Counted from the stretch's first letter, positions 1 to 9,507 are shown. The stretch: DNA of 64,000 nt from Roseococcus sp. SYP-B2431 (GCF_004336745.1 NZ_SJXD01000011.1:310001-374000), one strand, 5' to 3'. A program made the numbers and translations. Notes: generated by a model from the letters alone, not told the origin.

Positions 1-9
1 CTTCATCAT
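1..9 (-). CDS. possible first codons of an off-window gene
   Basis: On the minus strand two consecutive ATG codons followed by AAG lie at the very edge of the window, with GAAGG about six bases upstream. They could begin a leftward gene that lies outside the window, downstream of the gene at 43-696. Only three codons are visible, so nothing can be said about the product. Confidence 0.2.
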
Positions 10-42
10 TCTCGCCTTCGATGAGGAAGGGCCCTGGACCGC

Positions 43-696
43 TCAGGCCGGATTGAAGCCCCTGGCCGCGGGATCGAAGCTCTTCGCCGTTCCAGTATCG
101 AACCAGGCACTCGCATTGGCCATGCCCTTGGCGCGATCGCCGCCGGGCTTGCCCAGGCCGGGCACATAGAGCTGGTCCATGAAGAGGTGAGGGGCCTCGG
201 GCGCGATGATGCGCAGGTCGTCGCCCGCCGCCGCCGTGCGGCCCGGCCCGGCATGGGCCGCGATCACGATGCCGCGCCTGATGTGCACGCTCACGATGAT
301 GTCCGCATCCGTCCAGCCCTCCGCGACCGGCAGGGCGAGCTGCCGCCGTGCCATCTCGCTGAGGCGCACGCCGGCGGTGCGCGCGCGATCGAGCAGGAGG
401 CGCATGCGGTCCTCCTCCATCCACCAGGGCGAGTTCAGCAGGTTCGGCAGGCCGCCCCATTTCAGATCCTTGCTGCTCGCGATGCGGAACATGCGGTTGT
501 CCTCCGCGAGCTCCACCCGCCGCATCGCGACGAGCCCGCCATTGCGATGGAACAGGCCCTTGGGATTGCGCTTCGCCGGGTCGGGATTGGGGTCGGGGAT
601 CATGCCGGGCTTGCCGTCGGGGCCGAGCTGGTAGCCCTCGGCCTCCATCCGCAGCCGGCTGTCGAGGAAATAGGCTTCGTTCACGGCACGGGCCAC
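43..696 (-). CDS. hypothetical protein, 217 aa
   Basis: I do not recognise this family. The frame starts at a GTG (MARAVNEAYF) and is closed by an in-frame stop a few codons upstream, so no longer version exists in this frame. There is no signal peptide or membrane segment. The composition looks like a real soluble protein, with aromatic and acidic patches such as LNSPWWMEEDRMR at about residues 87-99. Codon use matches the neighbours. It lies just beyond a strong terminator, so it needs its own promoter, yet fewer than 50 bases separate the two and no good ribosome binding site is visible. A neighbouring frame directly upstream reads HDIEYFGVTAWPVP before a stop, so the true N-terminus may lie there and the gene may carry a frameshift. 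Confidence 0.5.
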   Translation of the reverse strand: MARAVNEAYFLDSRLRMEAEGYQLGPDGKPGMIPDPNPDPAKRNPKGLFHRNGGLVAMRRVELAEDNRMFRIASSKDLKWGGLPNLLNSPWWMEEDRMRLLLDRARTAGVRLSEMARRQLALPVAEGWTDADIIVSVHIRRGIVIAAHAGPGRTAAAGDDLRIIAPEAPHLFMDQLYVPGLGKPGGDRAKGMANASAWFDTGTAKSFDPAARGFNPA

Positions 697-743
697 GCGG
701 TCACCCCGAAATATTCGATGTCATGCACCCGGATTCCGGGCAC

Positions 744-780
744 AAAAAAACCGGCGGCCGCCCCCCGGAGAGGGCCGCCG
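744..780 (-). terminator. Rho-independent terminator of the thiolase/DUF35 operon
   Basis: A perfect 8-bp stem (CGGCGGCC at 752-759 with GGCCGCCG at 773-780) is followed on the minus strand by seven T residues (744-750). It lies 18 bases past the stop codon of the DUF35 gene, as expected for the end of that operon. Confidence 0.85.
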
Positions 781-797
781 CCGGCGTCACGAAAGCC

Positions 798-1193
798 TCA
801 GGCCAGGACGAACATCGGCACCGGCACGTCGCCGTCGCTGTTCCTGAACTTCAGCTTCACCTTGAGGCCGACCTTCAGCGCATCGAGGTCGCACTCGATG
901 ATGTTGGTCAGCACGGTCGGCCCCTCATCCAGCTTCACATAGGCCACGCAGAAGGGCTCCTTCCCGCGCGCCACGCTGTAGCTGTAGATCTCGCCCGTGC
1001 CCCTGGCCTCGACGAACTCGACGTTGTTCGAGAGGGTGAAGGGCGAGACGTGGCGCGGATAGTGGAAGAGCTTGCCCGTGTCCTTGCACTTGCCGAGCAG
1101 GAACTTCCCGGCCTTGTACCCTTCGAGCACGACCTTGTTGTCGGGCGTCTCGCCGGGGCACTGGGGGGTACGGTCGAAGGCTTGCGTCGCCAT
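798..1193 (-). CDS. DUF35 OB-fold protein, partner of the thiolase-like protein
   Basis: A 131-residue protein of the Zn-ribbon/OB-fold (DUF35) acyl-CoA-associated family. These proteins bind thiolase-like partners and help hold the acyl-CoA substrate. The N-terminal part (LLGKCKDTGKLFHYPR at about 32-47) sits where the rubredoxin-like zinc ribbon normally is, but the usual paired CxxC motifs are missing, so zinc binding is doubtful. The C-terminal half (VARGKEPFCVAYVKLDEGP, then IIECD) is typical of the OB-fold. The start is fixed by GAGGGAG eight bases before the ATG. It lies 5 bp downstream of the thiolase-like gene and is followed by a terminator, so the two form a short operon and probably one enzyme complex. 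Confidence 0.85.
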   Translation of the reverse strand: MATQAFDRTPQCPGETPDNKVVLEGYKAGKFLLGKCKDTGKLFHYPRHVSPFTLSNNVEFVEARGTGEIYSYSVARGKEPFCVAYVKLDEGPTVLTNIIECDLDALKVGLKVKLKFRNSDGDVPVPMFVLA

Positions 1194-1198
1194 GGTGT

Positions 1199-2365
1199 TC
1201 ACTCCCTCTCCAGGATGACGGTGCCGCAGCCATGCCGCGTCCCGAGGCTGCCGCCCTTGCCGTTGGCCAGAACGAGGTCGGGGTTGGGCACCTGCACCTT
1301 GGGATGCGCCTCGCCGCGCGACTGGCGCACCGCCTCGATGACCTTGGTCATGCCGCCGCGGTTGGACGGGTGGTTGTTGCAGAGCCCGCCGCCATCGGTG
1401 TTGAAGGGCAGCTTGCCGACGCCGGAGATGAGCCCGCCATCCTGCACGAAGGCGCCCGCCTTGCCCTTCTCGCAGAAGCCGAGATCCTCGAGCTGCAGGA
1501 TCACCGAGATGGTGAAGCTGTCGTAGATCGAGGCGTACTTGATGTCGGCCGGCTTCACGCCCGCCTTGCCGAAGGCCATCGGGCCCGAGAAGGCCGCGGC
1601 CGAATAGGTGAGGTCGATGCCGCCGGCATTCTGGTGCTTGTAGGCCTCGCCCCAGCCCTTCACGCCGACCTTCGGGCGCTTCAGCGTGGCGGCGATCTCC
1701 GGACGCGCAACGATCAGCGCGCCGCCGCCGTCGGAGATGACGCAGCAGTCGAGCCGGTGCAGCGGATCGGCCACCATCGGCGAGTTCACCACGTCCTCGA
1801 CGGTGACGACCTTGGGCAGCATCGCATGGGGGTTGTACTGCGCATGCGTGGAGGCCGCGACCTTCACCCAGGCGAGCTGCTCGGAGGTGGTGCCGAACTC
1901 GTACATGTGCCGCGAGGCGACGTTGGCGTGCATCGTCGCGATGGTGCGCGCATAGGGAAGCTCGAAGGGCTCGTCGGGCACGCCCACGCCGGTGGAGCGC
2001 ACGGCCGTGCCGGTCTGCATGCCCTCGGCGCGCGGACGGCCGGCGAGCGTGATCAGCGCGACGTTGCACTTGCCCGCGATGATGGCCTCGACCGCATGGC
2101 CGACATGGATGACGTAGGAGGAGCCGCCGCTCTCCGTCGTGTCGTAGTGGCGGATCTTGGTCAGCCCCATGTAGTCGAGCATGGAGAGGCCGCCCATGCC
2201 CGGCGCATCGCCGGCGCAGAAGTAGCCGTCGATGTCGGAGGCGGTCAGGCCCGCATCCTGCAGCGCGCCGTAGGCGACCTCCGCATGGAGCTGCGCGGTG
2301 GACTTGTCCTCGGCCTTGCGCGTCGGGTGCTCGAAAGCACCCACGATATAGGCGGGGTTCTTCAT
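1199..2365 (-). CDS. thiolase-superfamily protein (SCP-x/Ltp2-like)
   Basis: 388 residues of the thiolase-like lipid-transfer (SCP-x) family, acting on acyl-CoA thioesters in the cytoplasm. ATG at 2365 was chosen over the upstream in-frame start because AGGAAAGG sits 11 bases before it and the protein then begins with the family-typical KNPAYIVGAFEHP. The region that carries the nucleophilic cysteine in true thiolases reads TESGGSSYV (about 77-85) with no Cys, while the C-terminal HPSNRGG and HGCGTVI motifs are present. Loss of the nucleophile together with a DUF35 partner is the pattern of Ltp2-type retro-aldolases rather than condensing thiolases. That function is inferred. The substrate is unknown, and an inactive acyl-CoA-binding role is possible. 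Confidence 0.85.
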   Translation of the reverse strand: MKNPAYIVGAFEHPTRKAEDKSTAQLHAEVAYGALQDAGLTASDIDGYFCAGDAPGMGGLSMLDYMGLTKIRHYDTTESGGSSYVIHVGHAVEAIIAGKCNVALITLAGRPRAEGMQTGTAVRSTGVGVPDEPFELPYARTIATMHANVASRHMYEFGTTSEQLAWVKVAASTHAQYNPHAMLPKVVTVEDVVNSPMVADPLHRLDCCVISDGGGALIVARPEIAATLKRPKVGVKGWGEAYKHQNAGGIDLTYSAAAFSGPMAFGKAGVKPADIKYASIYDSFTISVILQLEDLGFCEKGKAGAFVQDGGLISGVGKLPFNTDGGGLCNNHPSNRGGMTKVIEAVRQSRGEAHPKVQVPNPDLVLANGKGGSLGTRHGCGTVILERE

Positions 2366-2518
2366 GGGCGGCACAGCCCTTTCCTGGCGATCATCGCATC
2401 CTCCCGGATGAGTGGGCCGCCATCTCATGAGGCGGCGGGAGGCAGCCTCGCCGCGCTGGGCGCAACAGTCAACCGCTCGGTCGGTCGGTCACGTCATGCA
2501 TCTGGAAAGGCTTGCGAA

Positions 2519-3493
2519 TCAACCGAGGTTCAGCTGCCGGGCCAGCCCGCGGTAGAGCTCGATCTGCGCCGCGACATGCGCGCGCGCGGCCGCGCCATCC
2601 GTCACCTGCGGCACGCTGCCGATGCGCCGCGTCGCCTCGATCCACTCGGGATCCCGGCCCGTCGTGGCGACCACGCGCGCCCAGAATTCCACCGTCTCCG
2701 CCGCCATGCCCGCGGGGCCGGCGAGCGCGTTCCATCCTGCGATCTGCGACAGCGCGGCCACGCCGGCCTCGGCCGCCGTCGGCACGTCCCGCAGCCCGGG
2801 CAGGCGCGCATGGCCCGTCACCACCAGCGCGCGCACCTGCCCGTTGCGGATGGCCCCCATCATGTCGCCGAGGTTGTTGCCGCCGAACTGCGCCTGCCCG
2901 CCGAGCAGGGAGGCCAGCGCCTCGCCGCCGCCGCGATAGGGGATGGCCTGCGCCGCGTCGATCGGCAGGTTGGCGGTCGCGAGCAGGTGACGGATGCCGA
3001 GGTCGAGGATCGTCGCGGGTCCGCTGGTCGCGAAGTTGAGCGTGCCCGGCGCGGCGCGGATCGCGTCCAGCAGCGCCGCCAGGTCCCGGTAGGGCGCGTC
3101 CTCGCGCACGCAGACCACATAGGGGTTGAGGTCGAGCAGCCCGAGCCAGGTGAAGTCGTCGATGCGGTAGGGCGTGCGCGGATCGATCGCGGGCAGGATG
3201 GCCGAGGCCGCGACGCGCGCGAGCAGCAGCGTCTGCCCGTCCGGGCGGGCACGGGCGACGTATTGCGTGCCGATCGCGCCCGAGGCGCCGGCGCGGTTCT
3301 CGACCATCATGGCCTGCGGGTCCGGGCCCATATGCTTCACCGCATGCGCGGCGAAGGTGCGCGCGGCAATGTCGGCCGCGCCGCCGGGCGTGAAGGGCGC
3401 CACCAGCGTCACCGCGCGCGCCGGCCCTTGGGACCGCGCGGCGCACGGCCACATTCCCGCCGCAACCATGCGCATGCTTCGCCGCGTGAACAT
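2519..3493 (-). CDS. Bug/TctC-family periplasmic solute receptor
   Basis: A 324-residue tripartite-tricarboxylate-transporter receptor (Bug family), which binds small carboxylates in the periplasm. Family hallmarks are the first strand VTLVAPFTPGGAADIAAR, the segment ENRAGASGAIGTQYVA near residue 70, and the central SGPATILDLG and IPYRGGGEAL motifs. The ATG at 3493 follows a G-rich Shine-Dalgarno-like stretch and gives a basic N-terminus (FTRRSMR) with a short, rather poor signal sequence ending at ARA. No TctA/TctB membrane genes are nearby. Such orphan receptors are common in Acetobacteraceae and Burkholderiales and may act in sensing or share a distant transporter. The ligand cannot be told. 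Confidence 0.88.
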   Translation of the reverse strand: MFTRRSMRMVAAGMWPCAARSQGPARAVTLVAPFTPGGAADIAARTFAAHAVKHMGPDPQAMMVENRAGASGAIGTQYVARARPDGQTLLLARVAASAILPAIDPRTPYRIDDFTWLGLLDLNPYVVCVREDAPYRDLAALLDAIRAAPGTLNFATSGPATILDLGIRHLLATANLPIDAAQAIPYRGGGEALASLLGGQAQFGGNNLGDMMGAIRNGQVRALVVTGHARLPGLRDVPTAAEAGVAALSQIAGWNALAGPAGMAAETVEFWARVVATTGRDPEWIEATRRIGSVPQVTDGAAARAHVAAQIELYRGLARQLNLG

Positions 3494-3592
3494 CACCCAC
3501 CCCCTGCCGGCCGCTGAACCTACCCCCAGACTAGAACCCTGCGGGGCGGGCGGGGTTGCCCTCCGCATTCACGGCATGCTACCGCGTGTTGC

Positions 3593-4564
3593 ATGTTGAC
3601 CGAGATTGGCCCGCACGGTGGGGGAAACCCCCTCCCGACGCCCCGGCACACGCCCCGCGCACCGAGACCGCTCGGCCCGCGCGGGCCCTCCAGACGGAGG
3701 AGCTTTCGTCGTCTCCTCGCGCTGGGTGCCTTGGCAGCCTGCCTGATGGGCGCGATGGGCTTCGCCATGCCGGGCGCCATGGCTGCCGAGCGCGTTTCCA
3801 CATCGCGTGGCGTCCAGGCTCCGCGCCATCCGGCCCAGGCTGCACCCCGCGCCCCGCAGGCCCGTCGCGCCGAGGCGAGGCGTCCCTCCCGCAACGCTTC
3901 CGCCCGGACCAGGGTCGCAAGCCGGACCCATGTGCGCACCTCCATGTCGGACATGCAGGCGCGGCCCCGCATGCGGGACATGCCGCAGGAGCTGATCCCG
4001 GTGATCGGCCCGGACATGCGCGCCGGCATCCCCACCGACCCTCGTGGCGCCTGCCTGGCGGCGACGCGCCGCGCCGAGGCCGTCCACGGCGTGCCGCGGG
4101 GGCTTCTCACCGCCATCGCGCTGGCCGAGAGCGGGCTGCACGCCTATGCGCTCTCGATCGGCGGCCGCGCGCATTTCCCGCAGACCGAGGAGCAGGCGCG
4201 CGCCCTCTATGCCAGCGTGCCGCCGCAGCGGAGCATCATGGCCGGCTGCGTGCAGGTGAACGCCCGCGTGCATGCGCGCAACTCCGCCTGGCCGCTCGAT
4301 CCCATGCGCTCGGCGGACTGGGCGGGCGGGATCATGGCCCGCTGGGCCGCCGAGACCGGCAGCTGGTCGGAGGCGCTGCGGCGCTGGCATGGCGGCAGTC
4401 CGTCCTCCACCCAGCGCCTGGTGTGCCGCGTTCGCGCCAAGATGGAAGTCACCAATCCGGACAGCACGCTGTTCGACAGCTACAGCTGCAACGGCGCGCT
4501 CGCCGAGCGCACGCGCCGCAACGGCGCCGCGCATCTTGCGACCGCCCAGCGCCTCTCGAACTGA
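3593..4564 (+). CDS. secreted lytic transglycosylase, SLT domain
   Basis: A 323-residue protein with a C-terminal goose-lysozyme-like SLT domain that cleaves peptidoglycan. The N-terminus has a basic stretch (RRRSFRR, 34-40) and a hydrophobic core (41-63) ending in AMAA, consistent with Sec export. Residues 65-140 are a low-complexity Arg/Ala-rich linker. The catalytic glutamate is E179 in AIALAESGLH, followed by the usual CVQVNARVH and SADWAGGIMARW motifs. The C-terminal CRVRAKM and SCNGAL contain cysteines that could form a disulfide. The ATG used gives a long N-terminus without a clear ribosome binding site, so the start is uncertain. It stands alone, so a general cell-wall remodelling role is more likely than a secretion-system role. 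Confidence 0.85.
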   Translation: MLTEIGPHGGGNPLPTPRHTPRAPRPLGPRGPSRRRSFRRLLALGALAACLMGAMGFAMPGAMAAERVSTSRGVQAPRHPAQAAPRAPQARRAEARRPSRNASARTRVASRTHVRTSMSDMQARPRMRDMPQELIPVIGPDMRAGIPTDPRGACLAATRRAEAVHGVPRGLLTAIALAESGLHAYALSIGGRAHFPQTEEQARALYASVPPQRSIMAGCVQVNARVHARNSAWPLDPMRSADWAGGIMARWAAETGSWSEALRRWHGGSPSSTQRLVCRVRAKMEVTNPDSTLFDSYSCNGALAERTRRNGAAHLATAQRLSN

Positions 4565-4574
4565 GGCAAGCTGA

Positions 4575-4937
4575 TCAGCCGCGCTCGGTTCCCATGCCGA
4601 AGGTGAGCTGGTTGCCGTCGGGATCGATGACGTTGAAGTCGCGCATCCCGTAGGGATGGTCCTGCGGCGGCTTCGGTGCCCGCGCCCCGCGGGCCTTCAC
4701 CTCGGCATAGAGCGCGTCCACATCCTGCACGAAGATCGCGATGGCACCTTGTCCGGCCGGGCGCTTCGTCCGCCTCGCGGCGATGAGGTGCAGCTCCACG
4801 TCGTCGCGGCACAGCCCCGCGCAGAAGACCGGCTTGCCGTATTCGAAGGTGACGTCGAAGCCGAGCGCGTAGCGGTAGTGATGGACGCTGGCGGCGATGT
4901 CCTGGACCACGAACACCGTCGCCGCACCCGTGAGCAT
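4575..4937 (-). CDS. VOC-family (glyoxalase/bleomycin-resistance-like) protein
   Basis: A 120-residue single vicinal-oxygen-chelate domain. The N-terminal half has the typical VVQDIAASVHHYRYALGF and the C-terminal half ends in FNVIDPDGNQLTFG, the standard VOC closing motif. Such proteins dimerise to form metal sites used by glyoxalases, dioxygenases and antibiotic-binding proteins. The exact reaction cannot be read from sequence. Its ATG overlaps the permease stop codon by one base (TGATG), so it is translationally coupled to the ABC transport operon and is its last gene. This suggests it acts on the imported compound or its breakdown product. The stop is 10 bp from the convergent transglycosylase gene. 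Confidence 0.85.
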   Translation of the reverse strand: MLTGAATVFVVQDIAASVHHYRYALGFDVTFEYGKPVFCAGLCRDDVELHLIAARRTKRPAGQGAIAIFVQDVDALYAEVKARGARAPKPPQDHPYGMRDFNVIDPDGNQLTFGMGTERG

Positions 4938-5812
4938 CACTCCTTCACCGCGCCCGTGAGGCTGCTCACATAGTAGTCCACGAAGAAGGAGTAGAAGATC
5001 GCGACCGGCAGCGAGCCCATGAGCGAGCCGGCCATCAGCGCGCCCCACTGATACACGTCGCCGGTCACCAGCTCGGTCAGGATCGCGACGGGGACGGTCT
5101 TGTTCTCGCTGCTCTGGATGAAGGCCAGCGCGTAGATGAACTCGTTCCAGCTCAGCGTGAAGGAGAAGATGCCCGCGCTGATCAGCCCCGGCACCGCGAG
5201 CGGCAGGGTGATCCGGCGCAGGATCTGCAGCCGCGTGGCGCCGTCGATCAGCGCGCATTCCTCGAGCTCGTAGGGGATCGACTTGAAGTAGCCGATCAGG
5301 AGCCAGGTGCAGAAGGGCACGAGGAAGGTCGGATAGACCAGCACCAGGGCGAAGGGGCTGTCGAACAGCCCGAGCTGCACCACCATGGTCGCCAGCGGGA
5401 TGAATAGGATCGAGGGCGGAACCAGATAGGCCAGGTAGATCGCGAGGCCGACATACTGGCTGCCGCGGAACCTCAGCCGCTGGATGGCATAGGCCGCCAG
5501 CGTGCTGGAAAAGAGCGACAGCGTCGTCGCGCCGATCGAGACCAGCATCGTGGTCAGCAGCCAGTTCGGATAGGCCGTCTCGAAGAGCAGCTTGCGAATG
5601 TGCTGCAGGGTCGGCGACGTGATCCAGAACGGGTTGTGGGAGCCGAAGTCATAGAGCTCCGCATCCGGTTTGAAGGCCGTCACCGTCATCCAGTAGAAGG
5701 GAAAGAGCAGGATCAGCACGAAGCAGGCGAGCGGCAGCCAGAGCACCACCATGCGCCGCGCCCGGCTGTCCCAATGCATCGTCTCGGGGGCAGCCGTGGA
5801 AGCATTGCTCAT
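4937..5812 (-). CDS. ABC transporter permease, MalG type
   Basis: A 291-residue inner-membrane permease of the CUT1 (carbohydrate) family with six predicted membrane segments. The first is at about 24-43 (LWLPLACFVLILLFPFYW). The EAA loop that docks to the ATPase reads EECALIDGATRLQILRRI around residue 190-207, followed by LPLAVPGL, exactly the MalG pattern. It pairs with the MalF-type permease encoded upstream at 6035-6991. An unusually long 222-bp gap holding a structured element separates the two genes. The stop overlaps the start of the VOC gene. Confidence 0.92.
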   Translation of the reverse strand: MSNASTAAPETMHWDSRARRMVVLWLPLACFVLILLFPFYWMTVTAFKPDAELYDFGSHNPFWITSPTLQHIRKLLFETAYPNWLLTTMLVSIGATTLSLFSSTLAAYAIQRLRFRGSQYVGLAIYLAYLVPPSILFIPLATMVVQLGLFDSPFALVLVYPTFLVPFCTWLLIGYFKSIPYELEECALIDGATRLQILRRITLPLAVPGLISAGIFSFTLSWNEFIYALAFIQSSENKTVPVAILTELVTGDVYQWGALMAGSLMGSLPVAIFYSFFVDYYVSSLTGAVKE

Positions 5813-5840
5813 GGCGTGGTCCTCGCGAATGGGTGGGTTG

Positions 5841-5917
5841 CGCGGGTTGGGAACGGATGCGAGGGGCTCTGCCCCTCGCGCTCCCCGCCAAGGGCCATCG
5901 AGCCCTTGGAACCCGCG
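5841..5917. repeat. three-stem structured element between permease genes
   Basis: Two perfect hairpins sit inside a closing stem. Hairpin 1 is GCGAGGGGC/GCCCCTCGC (5859-5867 with 5871-5879, loop TCT). Hairpin 2 is CCAAGGGC/GCCCTTGG (5888-5895 with 5902-5909). An 8-bp outer helix CGCGGGTT (5841-5848) pairs with AACCCGCG (5910-5917). The result is a three-way junction in the gap between two co-transcribed permease genes. It looks like a REP/MITE-type interspersed repeat. Attenuation or differential mRNA stability within the operon is possible but unproven. No second copy was noticed in this window. Confidence 0.6.
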
Positions 5918-6034
5918 AGTTTATGGGGATTGGGGAGAGGAGCACGAAGCGAGCGATGAACCGGCGGTCCCGCCATGCCCCTCTCCCGGCGTCCTTTCCA
6001 ATTTGCGCAACCGGCCCGTGCGAGGCCCAGGCCA

Positions 6035-6991
6035 TCAGTCATTGCCTTCTCCCTGCTGCCACTTGCGGCGGGCGAGGGCGAAGTAGCTGAACAGCGTCGC
6101 GAAGATCAGGAAGGGGATCATCGAGACGGCGATGGCCGCGCCCTCGCCCAGCTGTCCGCCCGGGATGCCGCGCTGGAAGGCGAGGGTGGCGAGCAGATGG
6201 GTGGAGTTGACCGGCCCGCCGCGGGTGATGGCGTAGACGAGCTGGAAGTCGGTGAAGGTGAAGATGATCGAGAAGGTCATCACGATGGCGAGGATGGGCA
6301 GCAGCATCGGGAAGGTGATGAAGCGGAAGCGCTGCCAGGAGGAAGCGCCGTCCAGCAGCGCGGCCTCGTAGAGCGAGGGCGAGATGGTCTGCAGCCCGGC
6401 GAGCAGCGAGATGGCGACGAAGGGGATGCCGCGCCAGATATTGGCCGCGATGAGCGAGAAGCGTGCCGGCCATTCGCTGCCGAGGAAGTTGATGTTGGTC
6501 TCGCGCCAGCCCAGCACGTCCACGAAGATGTAGCTGATGATCGAGAATTGCGGGTCGTAGATCCACCAGAAGGCGATGGCGGAGAGGACCGTCGGCACGA
6601 TCCAGGGCAGCAGGATGATGGCGCGCAGGAACGACTTGAAGGGCATGTGCTGGTTGAGCAGCAGCGCGAGCCAAAGCCCCAGGCCGAACTTACCGATCGT
6701 CGCGAGCGTGGTGTAGAAGACGCTGAAGAAGACGGCGTTCCAGAAGATCGGATCCGTGAAGAGGAATTCGAAATTCTCGAGGCCCACGTAGTAGCCGCTG
6801 CGGCCGATCGTCGTGTCCGTGAAGGCGAGATAGATGCCGAGCCCGAGCGGATAGGTCAGGAAGACCGTGAGCAGCCCGACGGCCGGCAGCAGGCAGGCCA
6901 CGATGAGCACCGCCTTGTTGTCCAGGACGCGCACGAGCCAGCCGGGCTCCTGGCGCATCTTGGACCAATGCAGTTGGGTGGTGGCGTCCAT
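6035..6991 (-). CDS. ABC transporter permease, MalF type
   Basis: A 318-residue CUT1-family permease. The ATG at 6991 (MDATTQLHW) is preferred to one ten codons upstream because GGAG lies about ten bases before it. The first membrane segment is near residues 25-45 (AVLIVACLLPAVGLLTVF), followed by a periplasmic loop with the family-typical GLENFEFLFTDPIFWNA. The EAA loop reads YEAALLDGASSWQRFRFITF near residue 225. It forms the membrane channel with the MalG-type partner and is energised by the ATPase at 8459-9508. It lies 101 bp downstream of the solute-binding protein gene in the same operon. Confidence 0.92.
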   Translation of the reverse strand: MDATTQLHWSKMRQEPGWLVRVLDNKAVLIVACLLPAVGLLTVFLTYPLGLGIYLAFTDTTIGRSGYYVGLENFEFLFTDPIFWNAVFFSVFYTTLATIGKFGLGLWLALLLNQHMPFKSFLRAIILLPWIVPTVLSAIAFWWIYDPQFSIISYIFVDVLGWRETNINFLGSEWPARFSLIAANIWRGIPFVAISLLAGLQTISPSLYEAALLDGASSWQRFRFITFPMLLPILAIVMTFSIIFTFTDFQLVYAITRGGPVNSTHLLATLAFQRGIPGGQLGEGAAIAVSMIPFLIFATLFSYFALARRKWQQGEGND

Positions 6992-7092
6992 GACGGGTGC
7001 TCCGGTTCCCGCGCGGCGCATCGCCGCGCGGGGGGATAGAGGATCGGGGCTGATCGCCGCGATCTGCGGCCTGGATCAGCCTGTCGGCGATT

Positions 7093-8421
7093 TCAGCGCC
7101 GGCGGAAGAAGCGCGCCGCGCGGCGCTCGGCCTCGCGCGCCGCGGCTTCCGGCGTGGCCTGGCCGGAGGCGACGGAGGCGCACATCTGCACCATGACGTA
7201 GTCCGCATTCGCGGCCGCCGTCCCCTCGGTGATCGGGCCGCGGTAGCCGTTCCAGAAGCCGGTATCCATCGTGTCGCGGAAGATCGAGACCTTCGGATCG
7301 CTGCTCCAGACGGCGCTCTGGCCATAGGCGTTGAGCGGCTGCGCCCAGTAGCCGAGGTTGGCCTGCAGCCAGGGATCGTACTGCTCCGTCTCCAGCAGGA
7401 ACTGCAGCAGCGCCTTGGCGGCGTTGGGGTAGCGGCTGTGCTTGAACACCATGGCGTTGAGCGTCAGCCCCGCCATGGGCGAGGTGCTGGCGAGGCCCTT
7501 GGGCAGCAGCGTGTGCTCGGTGTCGGCCGCGATCGGCGCCGTGGCCGGGTCGTTCTTCAACGAGAAGTAGAGCGACACGCCATTGGCCGTCAGGAACAGC
7601 TCGTTCGAGGAATAGGCGCGGTTGTTGCTGATGTCGTTCCAGGCGATCGTGCCGGGAATGAAGGTCGCGTAGAGCTCCTTCAGGTAGTTCAGCGCGGCGA
7701 TGGTCTCGCGGCTGTTGATGCCCGGCGTCCCGTCCTCGTTCACGAGATGGCCGCCGAAGGACCAGATGAGCCAGTTGGCGAAGCCGTTGCCGTCGCCCAC
7801 GGCATTGCCGAGCGCGAAGCCGGCCGGCTTGTTGGCGCGCTTCAGCGCCTGGCAGAGGCGCAGGTAGTTGGCATGGTCCTCGGGCGGCTTCTCGAAGCCC
7901 ACCTCCGTGAGGGCGGATTTCCGCCAGACGAGCGGGCCGCCCGAGGCGCCGAAGGGCAGGCCGATCCAGTTGTTGGTGCCGTGCCGCTTGCCGTAGCGCT
8001 GGGCCAGCGTCTTCCAGCCGCCGTATTTCGTGCCGATGTATTCGGCGACGTCGGTCAGTTCGACCAGCTTGTCGGCATAGACATGCGGAGCGTCGCCGAA
8101 GCCGATGATGAGGTCGGGGCCCGCGCCGGTGTTGCCGGTGACGGCGGTCTGCTGGTTGATGTCCTCCCAGCCCACGAAATCCACGCGCACCTGCACGCCG
8201 GTCTGCTGCGTGAAGCGCGCGCAATTGGCGCGGAACACCTCCTCGTCGGGCTGCACGAAGCGCACGGGGCGCAGCATGCGCAGCGTGGCGCCGTTCTCGA
8301 TCGGCAGCCGCGGCGCCGTGGCCGGCTGGGTGGGGATGTTGCTCTGGGCGGCGGCGGTGCCGGCGAGCATCGTCGCAGCGCCGATCCCGGCGATGTCGCG
8401 GCGCTTGATGAGGTATGCCAT
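7093..8421 (-). CDS. ABC transporter extracellular solute-binding protein, family 1
   Basis: A 442-residue periplasmic binding protein of the sugar/glycerol-phosphate cluster. A strong GGGAGGA lies nine bases before the ATG. The N-terminus (KRRDIAGIGAATMLAGTAAAQ) carries a twin-arginine followed by a hydrophobic core, so export by the Tat route is likely, with cleavage after the AAA near residue 25. Family traits include GADLIIGFGDAPH-like text (about 93-105), WRKSALTEVGFEKPP (about 167-181) and YFSLKNDPA in the second lobe. It precedes two permease genes and follows the ATPase gene by 37 bp, so the complete importer is present. The ligand is probably a sugar, polyol or related compound, but it is not determined. 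Confidence 0.9.
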   Translation of the reverse strand: MAYLIKRRDIAGIGAATMLAGTAAAQSNIPTQPATAPRLPIENGATLRMLRPVRFVQPDEEVFRANCARFTQQTGVQVRVDFVGWEDINQQTAVTGNTGAGPDLIIGFGDAPHVYADKLVELTDVAEYIGTKYGGWKTLAQRYGKRHGTNNWIGLPFGASGGPLVWRKSALTEVGFEKPPEDHANYLRLCQALKRANKPAGFALGNAVGDGNGFANWLIWSFGGHLVNEDGTPGINSRETIAALNYLKELYATFIPGTIAWNDISNNRAYSSNELFLTANGVSLYFSLKNDPATAPIAADTEHTLLPKGLASTSPMAGLTLNAMVFKHSRYPNAAKALLQFLLETEQYDPWLQANLGYWAQPLNAYGQSAVWSSDPKVSIFRDTMDTGFWNGYRGPITEGTAAANADYVMVQMCASVASGQATPEAAAREAERRAARFFRRR

Positions 8422-8458
8422 TTTCTTGTTGTCCTCCCTGTGTGAAACCTTGGGCCGG

Positions 8459-9507
<1,049 letters not shown>

